Assembly: GCF_009856525.1 (NCBI RefSeq)
Contig: NZ_CP047224.1
Coordinates: forward strand, 558,001-622,000
DNA: 64,000 nucleotides
Source: Neorickettsia findlayensis
GTDB lineage: Bacteria; Pseudomonadota; Alphaproteobacteria; Rickettsiales; Anaplasmataceae
Direction of reading: 5' to 3'
The position numbers were made by a program, and so were the translations under genes. Positions 25,455 to 34,023 of the stretch are shown here, in pieces; the stretch's first letter is position 1; every line of letters begins with the position of its first letter. The notes under the pieces are model-generated. The model was not told the origin of the DNA and made no database searches. It saw only the letters and a program-made list of their open reading frames with translations.

Positions 25455-26066
25455 TTACTTTTTGTTACCTCTAGATGATTTCTTTTTCGATTCACCTTGC
25501 TGAGAAAGACTACCATTGGAATCAGATTTTATTTCAGAGGACATAGAATTAGACTCAATACGGCTTTCATCAGGATTCAGTCTCGCGACAAGCTCACCCG
25601 TGATGTCAACAACTGTAGCAGAATGGTACAACACCTGATTTGCATTCAGCACCAAGTCAAATTTCTCTTTAACAGCATAGTCATCGACAAATGACTTTAC
25701 TTTCTTCCCTATCTCCTCCACACGCGACATATAGTCATTCTCGATCTCGGAAGCACTCTTTGCAGCATCCTTTTCAGCCGAAGAGACCTCAGTTGAAAGA
25801 GCCTTTGCCTTCTCATCAAATGCCTCTTTCGAAAGAACATCTCTTTGCTTTTCAAGCTCTTTATACTTTTCCTCTATCGCAGTCCTAGTAGAAATAAACT
25901 TCTCCCGTACAACGGCCTGCCTTGCCTTTATGTCTTCCATAAGCGCAGACGCTTCTGAAGAATTTTCAAAAATGACATTTACATCGGCCAACGCGATCTT
26001 TAAATCAGCAGCCGCCAAGTTACTAGACAGCAGAAGAGCTGCAAACAAAAGAGGGAGCTTACGCAT
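25455..26066 (-). CDS. skp: OmpH/Skp-family periplasmic chaperone
   Basis: A 203-residue Skp-like protein. A Sec signal peptide (MRKLPLLFAALLLSSNLAAA) is followed by IALADVNVIFENSSEA, the usual mature start of OmpH/Skp, and a long charged coiled coil (about 50-130, with KYKELEKQRDVLSKEAFDEKAKAL) that forms the tentacles holding unfolded outer-membrane proteins. The C-terminal 40 residues are Ser/Asn/Lys-rich and extend beyond the usual 160-residue length. The ATG at 26066 is chosen because it begins the signal peptide; the longer frame upstream has no such feature. It works in the periplasm upstream of outer-membrane assembly. Confidence 0.9.
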   Translation of the reverse strand: MRKLPLLFAALLLSSNLAAADLKIALADVNVIFENSSEASALMEDIKARQAVVREKFISTRTAIEEKYKELEKQRDVLSKEAFDEKAKALSTEVSSAEKDAAKSASEIENDYMSRVEEIGKKVKSFVDDYAVKEKFDLVLNANQVLYHSATVVDITGELVARLNPDESRIESNSMSSEIKSDSNGSLSQQGESKKKSSRGNKK

Positions 26067-26248
26067 CACACAAGGGATATCCAAAAACAGGTGGAAGTAT
26101 ACACGATAATGCCATTCAAAACCACTCATAATAAAAACTTCACCTGAGAAAGCCGAGGATTCTCCAGTGTAAAAAAAGCAGCTCATCCGATAGAAAGACA
26201 AGCCCGCTTATACACAAAAAATTAGAGATATTTTCAGATATATAAAAA

Positions 26249-26989
26249 CTATACCATTAACATTCCACCGTTCACGTGGAAAGTCTGTCCTGTAATATAG
26301 CTTGCCATATCACTAAGGAGAAACGCGACAATGCCACACAGTTCCTCCGGTAATCCGACCCGCTTCATCGGAATAGTAGGAAGCACTTGAGCAATTTGTT
26401 CTTCTGTGAGTTTATCTGTCATGTTAGTCTTTATAAAGCCGGGTGCAATGCAATTCACAAGTACGCCCTTCGACGCAAACTCACGAGCAAAACTTTTTGA
26501 CATACCTATGATCCCAGCTTTTGCTGCACAGTAATTTGCTTGACCTGGGTTCCCCATTACCGCGACAACCGACGAAATATTCACTATTCTCCCATATTTT
26601 TGACGCATCATTAGTGCCGCAGCACCCTTATTAAGGATAAAGCTCGCTGTCAGATTAACATCAATTACTTCCTGCCATGAGTCCAGCCCCATACGCAGAG
26701 ATAATTTATCGTTTGTCATTCCAGCATTACACACTAACCCATCTAGGCCACCCAGTTTTTCTTTACAACTCTCTATGAGCAGGTGCACATTCCCCAAATC
26801 CGAAAGGTCCTGCGTGACAACATGCGCACCGCCATCAATACTTCCGTTCAGGGCATGTAATTTTGCCTCTTTAGTACCTGAGATAACAAGTCTGGCCCCA
26901 AAAGCATGAAGAGACTTAACTAATGCTTCTCCTATACCTCCAGATGCTCCAGTAACCAGTATACGCTTATCCCGGAGACCAAAATCCAT
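26249..26989 (-). CDS. fabG: 3-oxoacyl-[acyl-carrier-protein] reductase
   Basis: A 246-residue short-chain dehydrogenase/reductase. The cofactor-binding TGASGGIGEALV is at about 14-25, NAG near 88-90, the catalytic Ser in NISSVVAVMGNPGQANYCAAKAGI (Ser near 139, Tyr and Lys in YCAAK), and the FabG-type end YITGQTFHVNGGMLMV. The PGQANY wording is typical of FabG rather than of other SDRs. It uses NADPH to reduce 3-oxoacyl-ACP and pairs functionally with the nearby FabZ. A seven-base-pair inverted repeat lies directly upstream (26999-27028). Confidence 0.95.
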   Translation of the reverse strand: MDFGLRDKRILVTGASGGIGEALVKSLHAFGARLVISGTKEAKLHALNGSIDGGAHVVTQDLSDLGNVHLLIESCKEKLGGLDGLVCNAGMTNDKLSLRMGLDSWQEVIDVNLTASFILNKGAAALMMRQKYGRIVNISSVVAVMGNPGQANYCAAKAGIIGMSKSFAREFASKGVLVNCIAPGFIKTNMTDKLTEEQIAQVLPTIPMKRVGLPEELCGIVAFLLSDMASYITGQTFHVNGGMLMV

Positions 26990-26998
26990 ATCAAGACT

Positions 26999-27028
26999 GC
27001 TAAAATAGAATCAGGAGGCAGTTTAGCA
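26999..27028 (-). promoter_or_regulatory. Inverted repeat in the fabG leader
   Basis: TGCTAAA at 26999-27005 and TTTAGCA at 27022-27028 are exact reverse complements separated by 16 bases, ending ten bases before the fabG start. It could be an operator or an mRNA hairpin; no known regulator site is recognised. Confidence 0.3.
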
Positions 27029-27427
27029 CCATGCGTAAGTAAAAAACAAGAACAAATCAAGAATTGTATACAAGCAAAAGCTTCCAAACTTTCACACTAG
27101 TAAACCATCGGAAAAGCAAAATAGCTTTTTTGGATGAATTCCGGTCACATAAACTCACTGCCCACAGCTACGTCAGACCGCCAAATTCATTTTTAGTGCT
27201 CTGGACTATTTGATGTCTAAAATGCATGTCTTGCACTTTGCTTATTGTGAAGCTTTGCTTATTCAAAGATCACACAGAGGGGATAGCATTGAAAGACCGT
27301 TTCACTCGACACCAAATAAAAATTAGGTTGCAATTCTTAGTACTGGGAAGTCCTAATAAGACACCGCGGTTCTTTCATTGGAAGAAATAATCACTAATGA
27401 CCATATATAAAACATGTAATAAAAACT
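27029..27427. other. Gap between fabG and rnhA
   Basis: Part of a 438-bp gap (26990-27427) in which I see no supported gene or RNA. It must hold the fabG promoter on its left side and the rnhA 3' end on its right. Confidence 0.5.
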
Positions 27428-27883
27428 TTATTCAGGGTCGCAATTCGTAAAAGAAGCAGCTTCTTTTCTCGCCGCTCTATCAACAATTTCGTTATAATGA
27501 TCACCGTTATGAGCTTTAACCCACAACCATCGTATAGTATGTTCGGCCGCAACTGCATGTAGCCTGACCCACATTTCCTTGTTTTTCACAGCTCCCCCTG
27601 AGGAGTTACGCCAGTTGTTTTTCATCCAACTCTTTATCCAAACAGTGATACCTCTATAGACATAAGTACTATCCGTGTACACAGTGACTCTTTTTCCTTT
27701 TTGATCAAACGACTCCAGAGCTTTTATTACAGCAAGCAACTCCATCCTGTTATTTGTGCTATCCGCTTCTCTCCCAGAAATTATCTTTTCGCCAACACCT
27801 CTCTGAATTATCATGGCAGCCCAACCACCGGGACCCGGATTACCCAAACATGCACCATCGGTGTATATCACGCATTCTTCCAT
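27428..27883 (-). CDS. rnhA: Ribonuclease HI
   Basis: A 151-residue RNase HI, which cuts the RNA strand of RNA-DNA hybrids. The four acidic active-site residues are visible: Asp in YTDGACLGNPGPGGW (about 8), Glu in NNRMELLAVIKAL (about 48), Asp in VYTDSTYV (about 70) and Asp in EIVDRAARKEA (about 134), along with the basic handle region WIKSWMKNNWRNSSGGAVKNKEMW and WVKAHNGDHYNE. AAGG lies eight bases before the ATG at 27883. Single gene with sizeable gaps on both sides. Confidence 0.97.
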   Translation of the reverse strand: MEECVIYTDGACLGNPGPGGWAAMIIQRGVGEKIISGREADSTNNRMELLAVIKALESFDQKGKRVTVYTDSTYVYRGITVWIKSWMKNNWRNSSGGAVKNKEMWVRLHAVAAEHTIRWLWVKAHNGDHYNEIVDRAARKEAASFTNCDPE

Positions 27884-28085
27884 ACTGAAAACCTTCGATC
27901 GTCAATATCTTATCAATTTGAAATGAACAATGATATCGAATTACTTCTTCTACCGCGCATAACTTGCTAACTACCTATAACACAACAAGTACACAGCTTT
28001 TGCGGCACTGACAAAATATCGTTTGACATGAAGCATACCCTCCCATATCATATGGTGTCTAAACACATTTACAGCCCATTCCGAC
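27884..28085. other. Left part of the gap between rnhA and the methyltransferase gene
   Basis: No gene supported in this AT-rich stretch. Its right end (about 28050-28085, around GGTGTCTAAACACATTT) may be a further, strongly diverged copy of the repeat that follows. Confidence 0.4.
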
Positions 28086-28249
28086 TAGATTATTTATCTG
28101 ACTCAATGGATAGTAGCTATACACTATCTACTTCTGTACCGTCTAAATAATACGTTGTCTCATTTGAGTTAAACTATTTATCTGATTCAACTACAGTACC
28201 AATGCTGACCATTTCTGCATTGGCTTAACATATTTCGTCTTATTTAGGT
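28086..28249. repeat. Imperfect intergenic tandem repeat of about 82 bp
   Basis: Copy 1 (28086-28169) and copy 2 (28170-28249) align over their whole length, with conserved blocks such as TATTTATCTGA(C/T)TCAA, a central TTCTG, and GTCT(C/T)ATTT(G/A)(A/G)GT at the end. Identity is moderate, with a small gap. No open frame is shared. It may be a remnant duplication or a small intergenic repeat family. Confidence 0.6.
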
Positions 28250-28302
28250 GAAAGCACCCAATATGACCTCACTTGAACAGCGCAAATACAAAAAGCACAG
28301 AC

Positions 28303-29082
28303 TCAAGCACCTTTCATTGCGACAAGTACCAGCACCTCAAATGTGGCTTTGATTCCATCAGGACAAAGTCTTTTATATTCCGTTATGATTTTTCTGAGAG
28401 TGCTCATGGTAGTCATACCATAATTGATCCCTAAAATTGCACTACTTTGCGCAGTAGCATGTATATCAGTGAAAAGCTTATCTACGCTCGAGTATTCAAC
28501 GACTACTTTTTCACTCGTCACAACAGGAAGCGCAAATCCAACTCTTTGTATGAGCCTTCCTGCGTCCTTAATATGAATAAAAGGAGACACTCTAGGCACA
28601 AAGCCATCATCCCTGTCTGCATTGAAGATAGCTTGCTTTAGTTCTAGCAATGTTTCAGGACCAAAAAGACTGACAAGACATATACCACCAACCTTCAAGG
28701 ATTTGTATATAGCTGAAAAAGCATTAACTAAATCATTCACATGGTGCATAAACATACCACTTATGACGAGATCGAAATTATTTTCCCCGAGTTCAAAGTT
28801 GTCATCTTCGACGACAATCTTCTTACCAAAAATGGATTCTAGCATTTCGTGACATACATCCAGGTGGACGATATTCTCAAAAGAAAGACCTTCAAACTCT
28901 TTTAAGCTTATGAGAAGCTCCCCCCTGTGGGCACCAAAATTGAGGACGTCACTGAAGGTACCATTTATCTTCTCAAGCAGGAGTGCATATATCTCCAGTA
29001 AAAGGTAATAGTGGGATGCATTCACCCTAGCAAAGCGCTTCCTACGCGCAATTATGGCTCTTGTATTAAAGAGACGCTTCAA
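28303..29082 (-). CDS. SAM-dependent methyltransferase, BioC/NDUFAF5-like
   Basis: A 259-residue class I methyltransferase. The opening LFNTRAIIARRKRFAR resembles the LF-rrrDRAA opening of the BioC/NDUFAF5 group. Motif I is modified (VLNFGAHRGELLISL, with Gly-Ala-His-Arg-Gly), followed by the acidic loop IVHLDVCHEML, motif IV FDLVISGMFMHHVNDL and the post-motif strand GGICLVSLFGPETLLELKQA. The LFGPETLxEL segment is typical of the NDUFAF5-like branch, which modifies complex I in mitochondria; biotin precursor methylation (BioC) is the other possibility. A TTG at 29082 is the start, with AGG five bases upstream inside the greA stop region, so it is probably translated after greA. Confidence 0.78.
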   Translation of the reverse strand: MKRLFNTRAIIARRKRFARVNASHYYLLLEIYALLLEKINGTFSDVLNFGAHRGELLISLKEFEGLSFENIVHLDVCHEMLESIFGKKIVVEDDNFELGENNFDLVISGMFMHHVNDLVNAFSAIYKSLKVGGICLVSLFGPETLLELKQAIFNADRDDGFVPRVSPFIHIKDAGRLIQRVGFALPVVTSEKVVVEYSSVDKLFTDIHATAQSSAILGINYGMTTMSTLRKIITEYKRLCPDGIKATFEVLVLVAMKGA

Positions 29083-29084
29083 CT

Positions 29085-29558
29085 TTACCTGAATTCTACA
29101 CTTAGGATTTTATAGGTTTTCCTACCGCTCGGGAGATCTATTTCCACGATTTCACCGACTTCCTTATTCATTACTGCCTTTCCTATTGGCGAAGACACAG
29201 ATATTTTTCCTTCCTTTATATCAGACTCGAGGTTACCTACGATCTTGTAGATTAGCACATTCTCACTTTCCATATTTTCTAGCGTCACGGAAGCACCAAA
29301 CTTTACCCTTTTGCCGGTAAGCTGGGAAACATCTATCACCTCTGCCTCTGAAAGATATAACTGCAATTCCCTTATTTTTCCTTCAACAAAACTTTGCTCC
29401 TTTCGGGCCTCGTGGTATTCAGCATTTTCAGAAAGATCACCTAACTCCCTTGCCTGAGCGACTGCGGCTATAACTGATGGCTTCACTACTTTGACAAGGT
29501 TGTCTAATTCTTCCTGAAGTTTACAATACCCCTCCTTAGTGATAGGTAACTTTCGCAT
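29085..29558 (-). CDS. greA: Transcription elongation factor GreA
   Basis: A 157-residue GreA, which rescues backtracked RNA polymerase by stimulating transcript cleavage. The N-terminal coiled coil with the acidic tip (ELGDLSENAEYHEARKEQSFVEGKI) and the C-terminal FKBP-like domain (SPIGKAVMNKEVGEIVEIDLPSG) are complete. The ATG at 29558 is chosen because GGAGGG lies about six bases upstream and it gives the standard MRKLPITKEGYCKLQEEL start. The methyltransferase gene follows two bases after the stop. Confidence 0.97.
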   Translation of the reverse strand: MRKLPITKEGYCKLQEELDNLVKVVKPSVIAAVAQARELGDLSENAEYHEARKEQSFVEGKIRELQLYLSEAEVIDVSQLTGKRVKFGASVTLENMESENVLIYKIVGNLESDIKEGKISVSSPIGKAVMNKEVGEIVEIDLPSGRKTYKILSVEFR

Positions 29559-29850
29559 CCTGTACCCTCCAAAAGACAAATTTTATGCCAACAAAACAAA
29601 AGTAAGCGCCGTGATTCTACATCAAAATCCCATAAGAGTACACAAACCACAATTTCACTATTGGCTAAAATGTTTAATAAAGGGGACAGTACACAGTTTT
29701 TTTCTCAGTGATTTTGCCCCTTATCAAGGCAAGTCTGTGCAGCAGAAAACTAACCAAAAAGGAGTTGCGGCGTAAAACAAAAAATAGCAAAAGATTTTCA
29801 GCATAAAATTTTTGTAATACCATTCAGACTTGTATCACTTTTTTGTGAAA

Positions 29851-31236
29851 ATGTCTGAGAAAGAGTTTGATGTAGTTGTCATAGGTGGTGGTCCTGCTGG
29901 GTATGTATGTAGCCTAAAAGCAGCACAACTCGGTATGAGGGTTGCGTGTATAGAAAAACGCGCTTCTCTAGGCGGAACCTGTTTAAACGAAGGATGTATT
30001 CCTTCTAAGGCTCTACTTCACTCATCCTACGCTTACTACTCTGCTAAAAAGCACTTCGATGTTCTCGGAGTAGAATGCTCTGATGTAAGGTTGAACCTAA
30101 AAAAGATGATGGGAAATAAATCCAGAATAGTAATGGAATTATCGCAAGGCATCGAGTTTTTATTCAAGAAAAATAAAGTTACCCGGTTTACTGGAACGGG
30201 CCGCATATCAGTTAAGGGTGACATGGAAAAAAAGTCCGTCATTATTGATAAAACTGAGACCGTACACGCAAAGTACATTGTTATTGCAACAGGGTCTGAA
30301 GCAGCTGAGCTTCCATTTGTGAAATGTGATGAGAAAAATATCTTATCATCACGTGGAGCACTACAACTAGACTCTGTACCCGAAAGCATGATCATCGTTG
30401 GAGGTGGAGCGATAGGGCTGGAAATGGCTTCCATCTGGTCAAGACTTGGCACTGAGGTCACTCTCATAGAATACGCGGATAGGGTCGCGGCAGCCTCAGA
30501 TGGGGAAGTCAGCGTTTATCTTTTGAAATCACTAATAAAACAAGGCATCAAGTTCCATCTTTCCAGTAAGATTACGGAGGTAAAAAAAGAAAAGTTCATT
30601 TCCGCAACCTTTGAGAAAGATGCAAAAAGAGAAAGCATATCAGCAGAAAAAATTCTGGTCGCAATTGGCAGGAAGCCACACTCAGCCGATATCGGTATTG
30701 AGCTAGATAAGAACCCCTCTGGTTTCATAAAGGTGGATAAGAATTTTCAAACCAGCATTCCTGGAATATACGCCATAGGGGACGTGATTCCTGGTGTAAT
30801 GCTAGCCCACAAAGCCGAGGAAGAAGGGGTAGCTGTTGCAGAAATCTTAGCAGGTAGAACGGGACATGTTGGATGGATTCCGTCTGTAATATATACTCAT
30901 CCAGAAGTTGCAAGTGTAGGAAAAACCGAAGAAGAATTAAAAGCCATAGGTATAAAATACAAAGCCTCTAAATTTCCGTTTGCAGCGAATAGTAGGGCCA
31001 AAACAACTAACGACACAGAAGGTTTTGTAAAGATGCTAGTTGATGAACACGATACCATACTTGGTGTCCACATAATTGGACCATCTGCCTCTTCACTTAT
31101 AGCTGAAGCCGTGCTGGCCATGGAATATGGCGCTTCAGCAGAGGATATCGCAAGAACCTGCCACTCTCATCCAGATCTAAACGAAGCAATGAAAGAAGCT
31201 GCCCTAGGAGCATTTTTCAAACCACTACACTCCTAA
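29851..31236 (+). CDS. lpd: Dihydrolipoamide dehydrogenase (E3)
   Basis: A 461-residue flavoprotein disulphide reductase, the E3 subunit of pyruvate and 2-oxoglutarate dehydrogenase. It shows the FAD-binding VVIGGGPAGYVC at 9-20, the redox-active pair C44 and C49 in GGTCLNEGCIPSK, the NAD-binding VGGGAIGLEMASIW, the YAIGDVIPGVMLAHKAEEEG FAD motif, and the C-terminal interface HSHPDLNEAMKEAAL with the catalytic His-Glu pair. The ATG at 29851 is preferred; the TTG at 29830 would add seven residues. Single gene, no E1 or E2 nearby. Confidence 0.97.
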   Translation: MSEKEFDVVVIGGGPAGYVCSLKAAQLGMRVACIEKRASLGGTCLNEGCIPSKALLHSSYAYYSAKKHFDVLGVECSDVRLNLKKMMGNKSRIVMELSQGIEFLFKKNKVTRFTGTGRISVKGDMEKKSVIIDKTETVHAKYIVIATGSEAAELPFVKCDEKNILSSRGALQLDSVPESMIIVGGGAIGLEMASIWSRLGTEVTLIEYADRVAAASDGEVSVYLLKSLIKQGIKFHLSSKITEVKKEKFISATFEKDAKRESISAEKILVAIGRKPHSADIGIELDKNPSGFIKVDKNFQTSIPGIYAIGDVIPGVMLAHKAEEEGVAVAEILAGRTGHVGWIPSVIYTHPEVASVGKTEEELKAIGIKYKASKFPFAANSRAKTTNDTEGFVKMLVDEHDTILGVHIIGPSASSLIAEAVLAMEYGASAEDIARTCHSHPDLNEAMKEAALGAFFKPLHS

Positions 31237-31270
31237 TGATTTCTACTCCAGAGTTGGGTTGATATGGATT

Positions 31271-31915
31271 TTACAGTCCGTTCGCCCGCTGTACCTCTAC
31301 TTGTTGCACATCGCAGTACACTTTCTTTGTTTTCTCTGTCATCGTAGAAAGTGTGTCGGTCGTAGAGCTTTGCCTTGCAAGCACGTCATCTAGAACTGCA
31401 TTCAGTTTAGCAACATACACTGATGATTCTCTACGGTCCACAACCGAAGATAAAGAAGAAAGTGATCCTAAAATGAAGAAAAAAAGCATCAGAGTGGCAT
31501 AGCCTGAGATTGCAAGTCTTCCCTCTTTGTAAAAAAAGGTAACGACTGTAACACCAACACCGCTGGCCATCTGAGCCATTATCTCAGCAATGAAAGTAGG
31601 CCGAATGCGTTTTTTCTGCTTTTCAAATGGAGTATACCCTTCTCTTGAAGAAGACAAGATCATACAGCTTTTTTCATAGGCAACTTTGATATGATTACAC
31701 GTGCCACTTCTAGTGTGACTCACATAGAGTACAGAAGAAGAAATAACCATCTGCAGCAAAATGCTCATTGCCAGAAGTATGTACGTAACTTTTTTCTGCC
31801 CTCGCAGCATGCTTAGAGCCATTGCTGCACCCCTCAATGCTGCTATAGATAAAATCTCTAGGAGCACTCCACAATGCTTACCGCGTACATTTTCCTTGGC
31901 TTTTGCGCACTTCAT
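31271..31915 (-). CDS. Unrecognised membrane protein, 214 aa
   Basis: No family recognised. The protein has a basic N-terminus and membrane segments at about 45-66 (ILLAMSILLQMVISSSVLYVS), about 110-128 (MAQMASGVGVTVVTFFY) and about 138-155 (YATLMLFFFILGSLSSL), possibly with a fourth weaker one at about 18-35. The C-terminal 55 residues are hydrophilic and helical (YVAKLNAVLDDVLARQSSTTDTLSTMTEKTKKVY) and could form a coiled coil, giving a membrane-plus-stalk architecture. Its start lies one base after the typA stop, so it is almost certainly translated from the typA mRNA; this adjacency is the only functional hint. Confidence 0.75.
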   Translation of the reverse strand: MKCAKAKENVRGKHCGVLLEILSIAALRGAAMALSMLRGQKKVTYILLAMSILLQMVISSSVLYVSHTRSGTCNHIKVAYEKSCMILSSSREGYTPFEKQKKRIRPTFIAEIMAQMASGVGVTVVTFFYKEGRLAISGYATLMLFFFILGSLSSLSSVVDRRESSVYVAKLNAVLDDVLARQSSTTDTLSTMTEKTKKVYCDVQQVEVQRANGL

Positions 31916-31916
31916 C

Positions 31917-33707
31917 TTAGACGTTCTTTTTTTTCCTCATATTGGGATCTAATATTTTTTTACGCAACCTCAGAGATAACGGGGTCACTTCAACAAGCTC
32001 ATCATCGTTAATATAGGCCATCATTTCCTCCAAGGTCATTATCAGAGGCGGACTAAGTTTAACCGCCTCATCACTACCAGCAGCACGAATATTGGTGAGC
32101 TGCTTACCCTTGAGGACATTCACATCAAGATCATTACCCCTGCTATGCTCACCCACTATCATCCCACAGTAGACTGGATCCTGTGGCTTCACAAACATTA
32201 TGCCCCTATCCTGTAGATTGAAGAGCGCATAAGCAACAGCTTCCCCTTGTCCATTCGACACCAAGACACCATTAGACCTACTCTCTATTCTCCCCGAATA
32301 GGGCGCATATCCATGGAATACTTTATTTAGTATACCACTTCCTCTAGTGTCTGAGGAGAATCTCCCGTGGTATCCAATTAATGAGCGTGCAGGAATATGA
32401 TACACCAGTCTTACTCTTCCTCCCGGATAATTTTCCATCGCTTGCATGATTCCTTTCTTTGCGTTTAGAGTTTCCATTACTATCCCTGCATATTCTTCAT
32501 CCATATCGATTGTAAGTTCCTCGATCGGCTCCATTTTTTGACCATTTTCGTCAATTCTTATCACTACCTTTGGCCGTGAAACAGATAATTCAAAACCCTC
32601 TTTCCTCATGTTCTCGATCAGAACACCAAGCTGTAGCTCCCCGCGCCCCATAACTTCAAACTGCCCTTCTCCTTTTTCTTCCATTTTTATCGAAACGTTC
32701 GTTTTTACCTCTTGTAGAAGACGCGCCAAAATCATACGAGAAGTTAATTTATTTCCTTCTTTACCAGTAAAAGGAGAAGTATTGACAGAAATGTTTATGG
32801 AGATAGTTGCAGGATCAATTGGCATAGCATTGATTGCTTTATCCACGGATGGATGACATACGGTATCAGTTACTGATGTATCAGCCAAACCAGCAATAGC
32901 AATTATTTCACCGGCTTCTGCATTCTCAACAACCTTCTTCACCATGCCGTCAAAAATTTGCAATTTTGTTATGCGAGAATTCTCTAGCAATTCCCCATTC
33001 AAATTTATCGCCTTTACGGATGCATTCACTGACACAGAGCCTTGTTCTATCTTGCCAATTAAAATCCTTCCAAGGAAATTGTCATTCTCAAGCATTGTAA
33101 CAAGCATTGCAAAAGGTGCCTCACTGTCATATTTTCGGACAGGTGTATACTCTATTATCGTCTCTAATAGTGGTACGAGGCTTTCTCGCTGATCGTCAAG
33201 GTTACGAACACACCAACCATCTCTACCAGAGGCATACAGAACCGGAAAATTTAGTTGCTCATCATTCGCCTCTAGAGCAAGAAAAAGATCGGATATTTCA
33301 TTGATGACCTCTTCAATTCTCCTATCTGGACGATCAACTTTGTTTATTATCACTATAGGTCTCAATCCTACCTTAAGCGCCTTCGAGAGAACAAACTTTG
33401 TTTGCGGCATAACACCCTCTGCACTATCAACAAGTAGCATAACAGAGTCCACCATTGACAGAATGCGCTCCACTTCGCCTCCAAAATCTGAGTGTCCTGG
33501 TGTATCTATAAGGTTGATTTTCACATTCCCGTAAGACACAGAAGCAACCTTTGAGAACATTGTAATACCACGTTTCTGTTCTAACGGATTTCTGTCCATA
33601 CCGACCTCATCCAAAACATTGGCCTGCCTAAGCAAATTATTAGTCAAGGTTGTTTTTCCGTGATCCACGTGAGCAATTACGGCTATGTTTAGAGTGTTGT
33701 TATTCAT
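31917..33707 (-). CDS. typA: Ribosome-associated GTPase TypA/BipA
   Basis: A 596-residue translational GTPase of the EF-G/LepA superfamily that acts in ribosome assembly and stress adaptation. G1 is [15 protein letters not shown] near residue 12, G3 DTPGHSDFGGEVER, G4 NKVDR, then the beta barrel, the EF-G-like domains and the TypA-specific C-terminal region with GTKGSGIL-type wording (SSDTRGSGILNKVFHGY) and YFKPQDPVY-like FVKPQDPVYCGMIVGEHSR. Length is normal for the family. A good -10 (TATAAT) lies at 33736-33731. Confidence 0.97.
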   Translation of the reverse strand: MNNNTLNIAVIAHVDHGKTTLTNNLLRQANVLDEVGMDRNPLEQKRGITMFSKVASVSYGNVKINLIDTPGHSDFGGEVERILSMVDSVMLLVDSAEGVMPQTKFVLSKALKVGLRPIVIINKVDRPDRRIEEVINEISDLFLALEANDEQLNFPVLYASGRDGWCVRNLDDQRESLVPLLETIIEYTPVRKYDSEAPFAMLVTMLENDNFLGRILIGKIEQGSVSVNASVKAINLNGELLENSRITKLQIFDGMVKKVVENAEAGEIIAIAGLADTSVTDTVCHPSVDKAINAMPIDPATISINISVNTSPFTGKEGNKLTSRMILARLLQEVKTNVSIKMEEKGEGQFEVMGRGELQLGVLIENMRKEGFELSVSRPKVVIRIDENGQKMEPIEELTIDMDEEYAGIVMETLNAKKGIMQAMENYPGGRVRLVYHIPARSLIGYHGRFSSDTRGSGILNKVFHGYAPYSGRIESRSNGVLVSNGQGEAVAYALFNLQDRGIMFVKPQDPVYCGMIVGEHSRGNDLDVNVLKGKQLTNIRAAGSDEAVKLSPPLIMTLEEMMAYINDDELVEVTPLSLRLRKKILDPNMRKKKNV

Positions 33708-33730
33708 ATAAACCCAGGGCTACTCGTGGG

Positions 33731-33736
33731 ATTATA
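33731..33736 (-). promoter_or_regulatory. -10 element upstream of typA
   Basis: A consensus TATAAT on the minus strand, 24 bases upstream of the typA ATG. No good -35 is seen at the usual distance, so this is a partial promoter call. Confidence 0.35.
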
Positions 33737-34023
33737 ACATAAATAAAATAATATTGAGGACATGAGGTTCCATATAAAGATGCCATTTTTTACAAAAAAT
33801 TACATGAGCAAATACAGTAACCCAGAAACACAGCAAATCTCGAAAACCACACACAATTCGTCACCGCAAAGAATAAAATAATTGAAAAAGAAATAAAGTC
33901 TTTTCAAAATTGAAGAAATTGCACCAGGTGAGGAACAGACAGTATGAGTTACTAACATGTAAAGGGTGACTAACTATTCGTATGTAGTACAATTCACACT
34001 CTAACACTAGGGAAAGGTACTCA
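33737..34023. other. Divergent promoter gap between typA and polA
   Basis: Part of a 316-bp AT-rich gap (33708-34023) that must hold promoters for both divergent genes. The ribosome-binding site AAAGG lies seven bases before the polA ATG. No small gene or RNA is supported. Confidence 0.5.
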
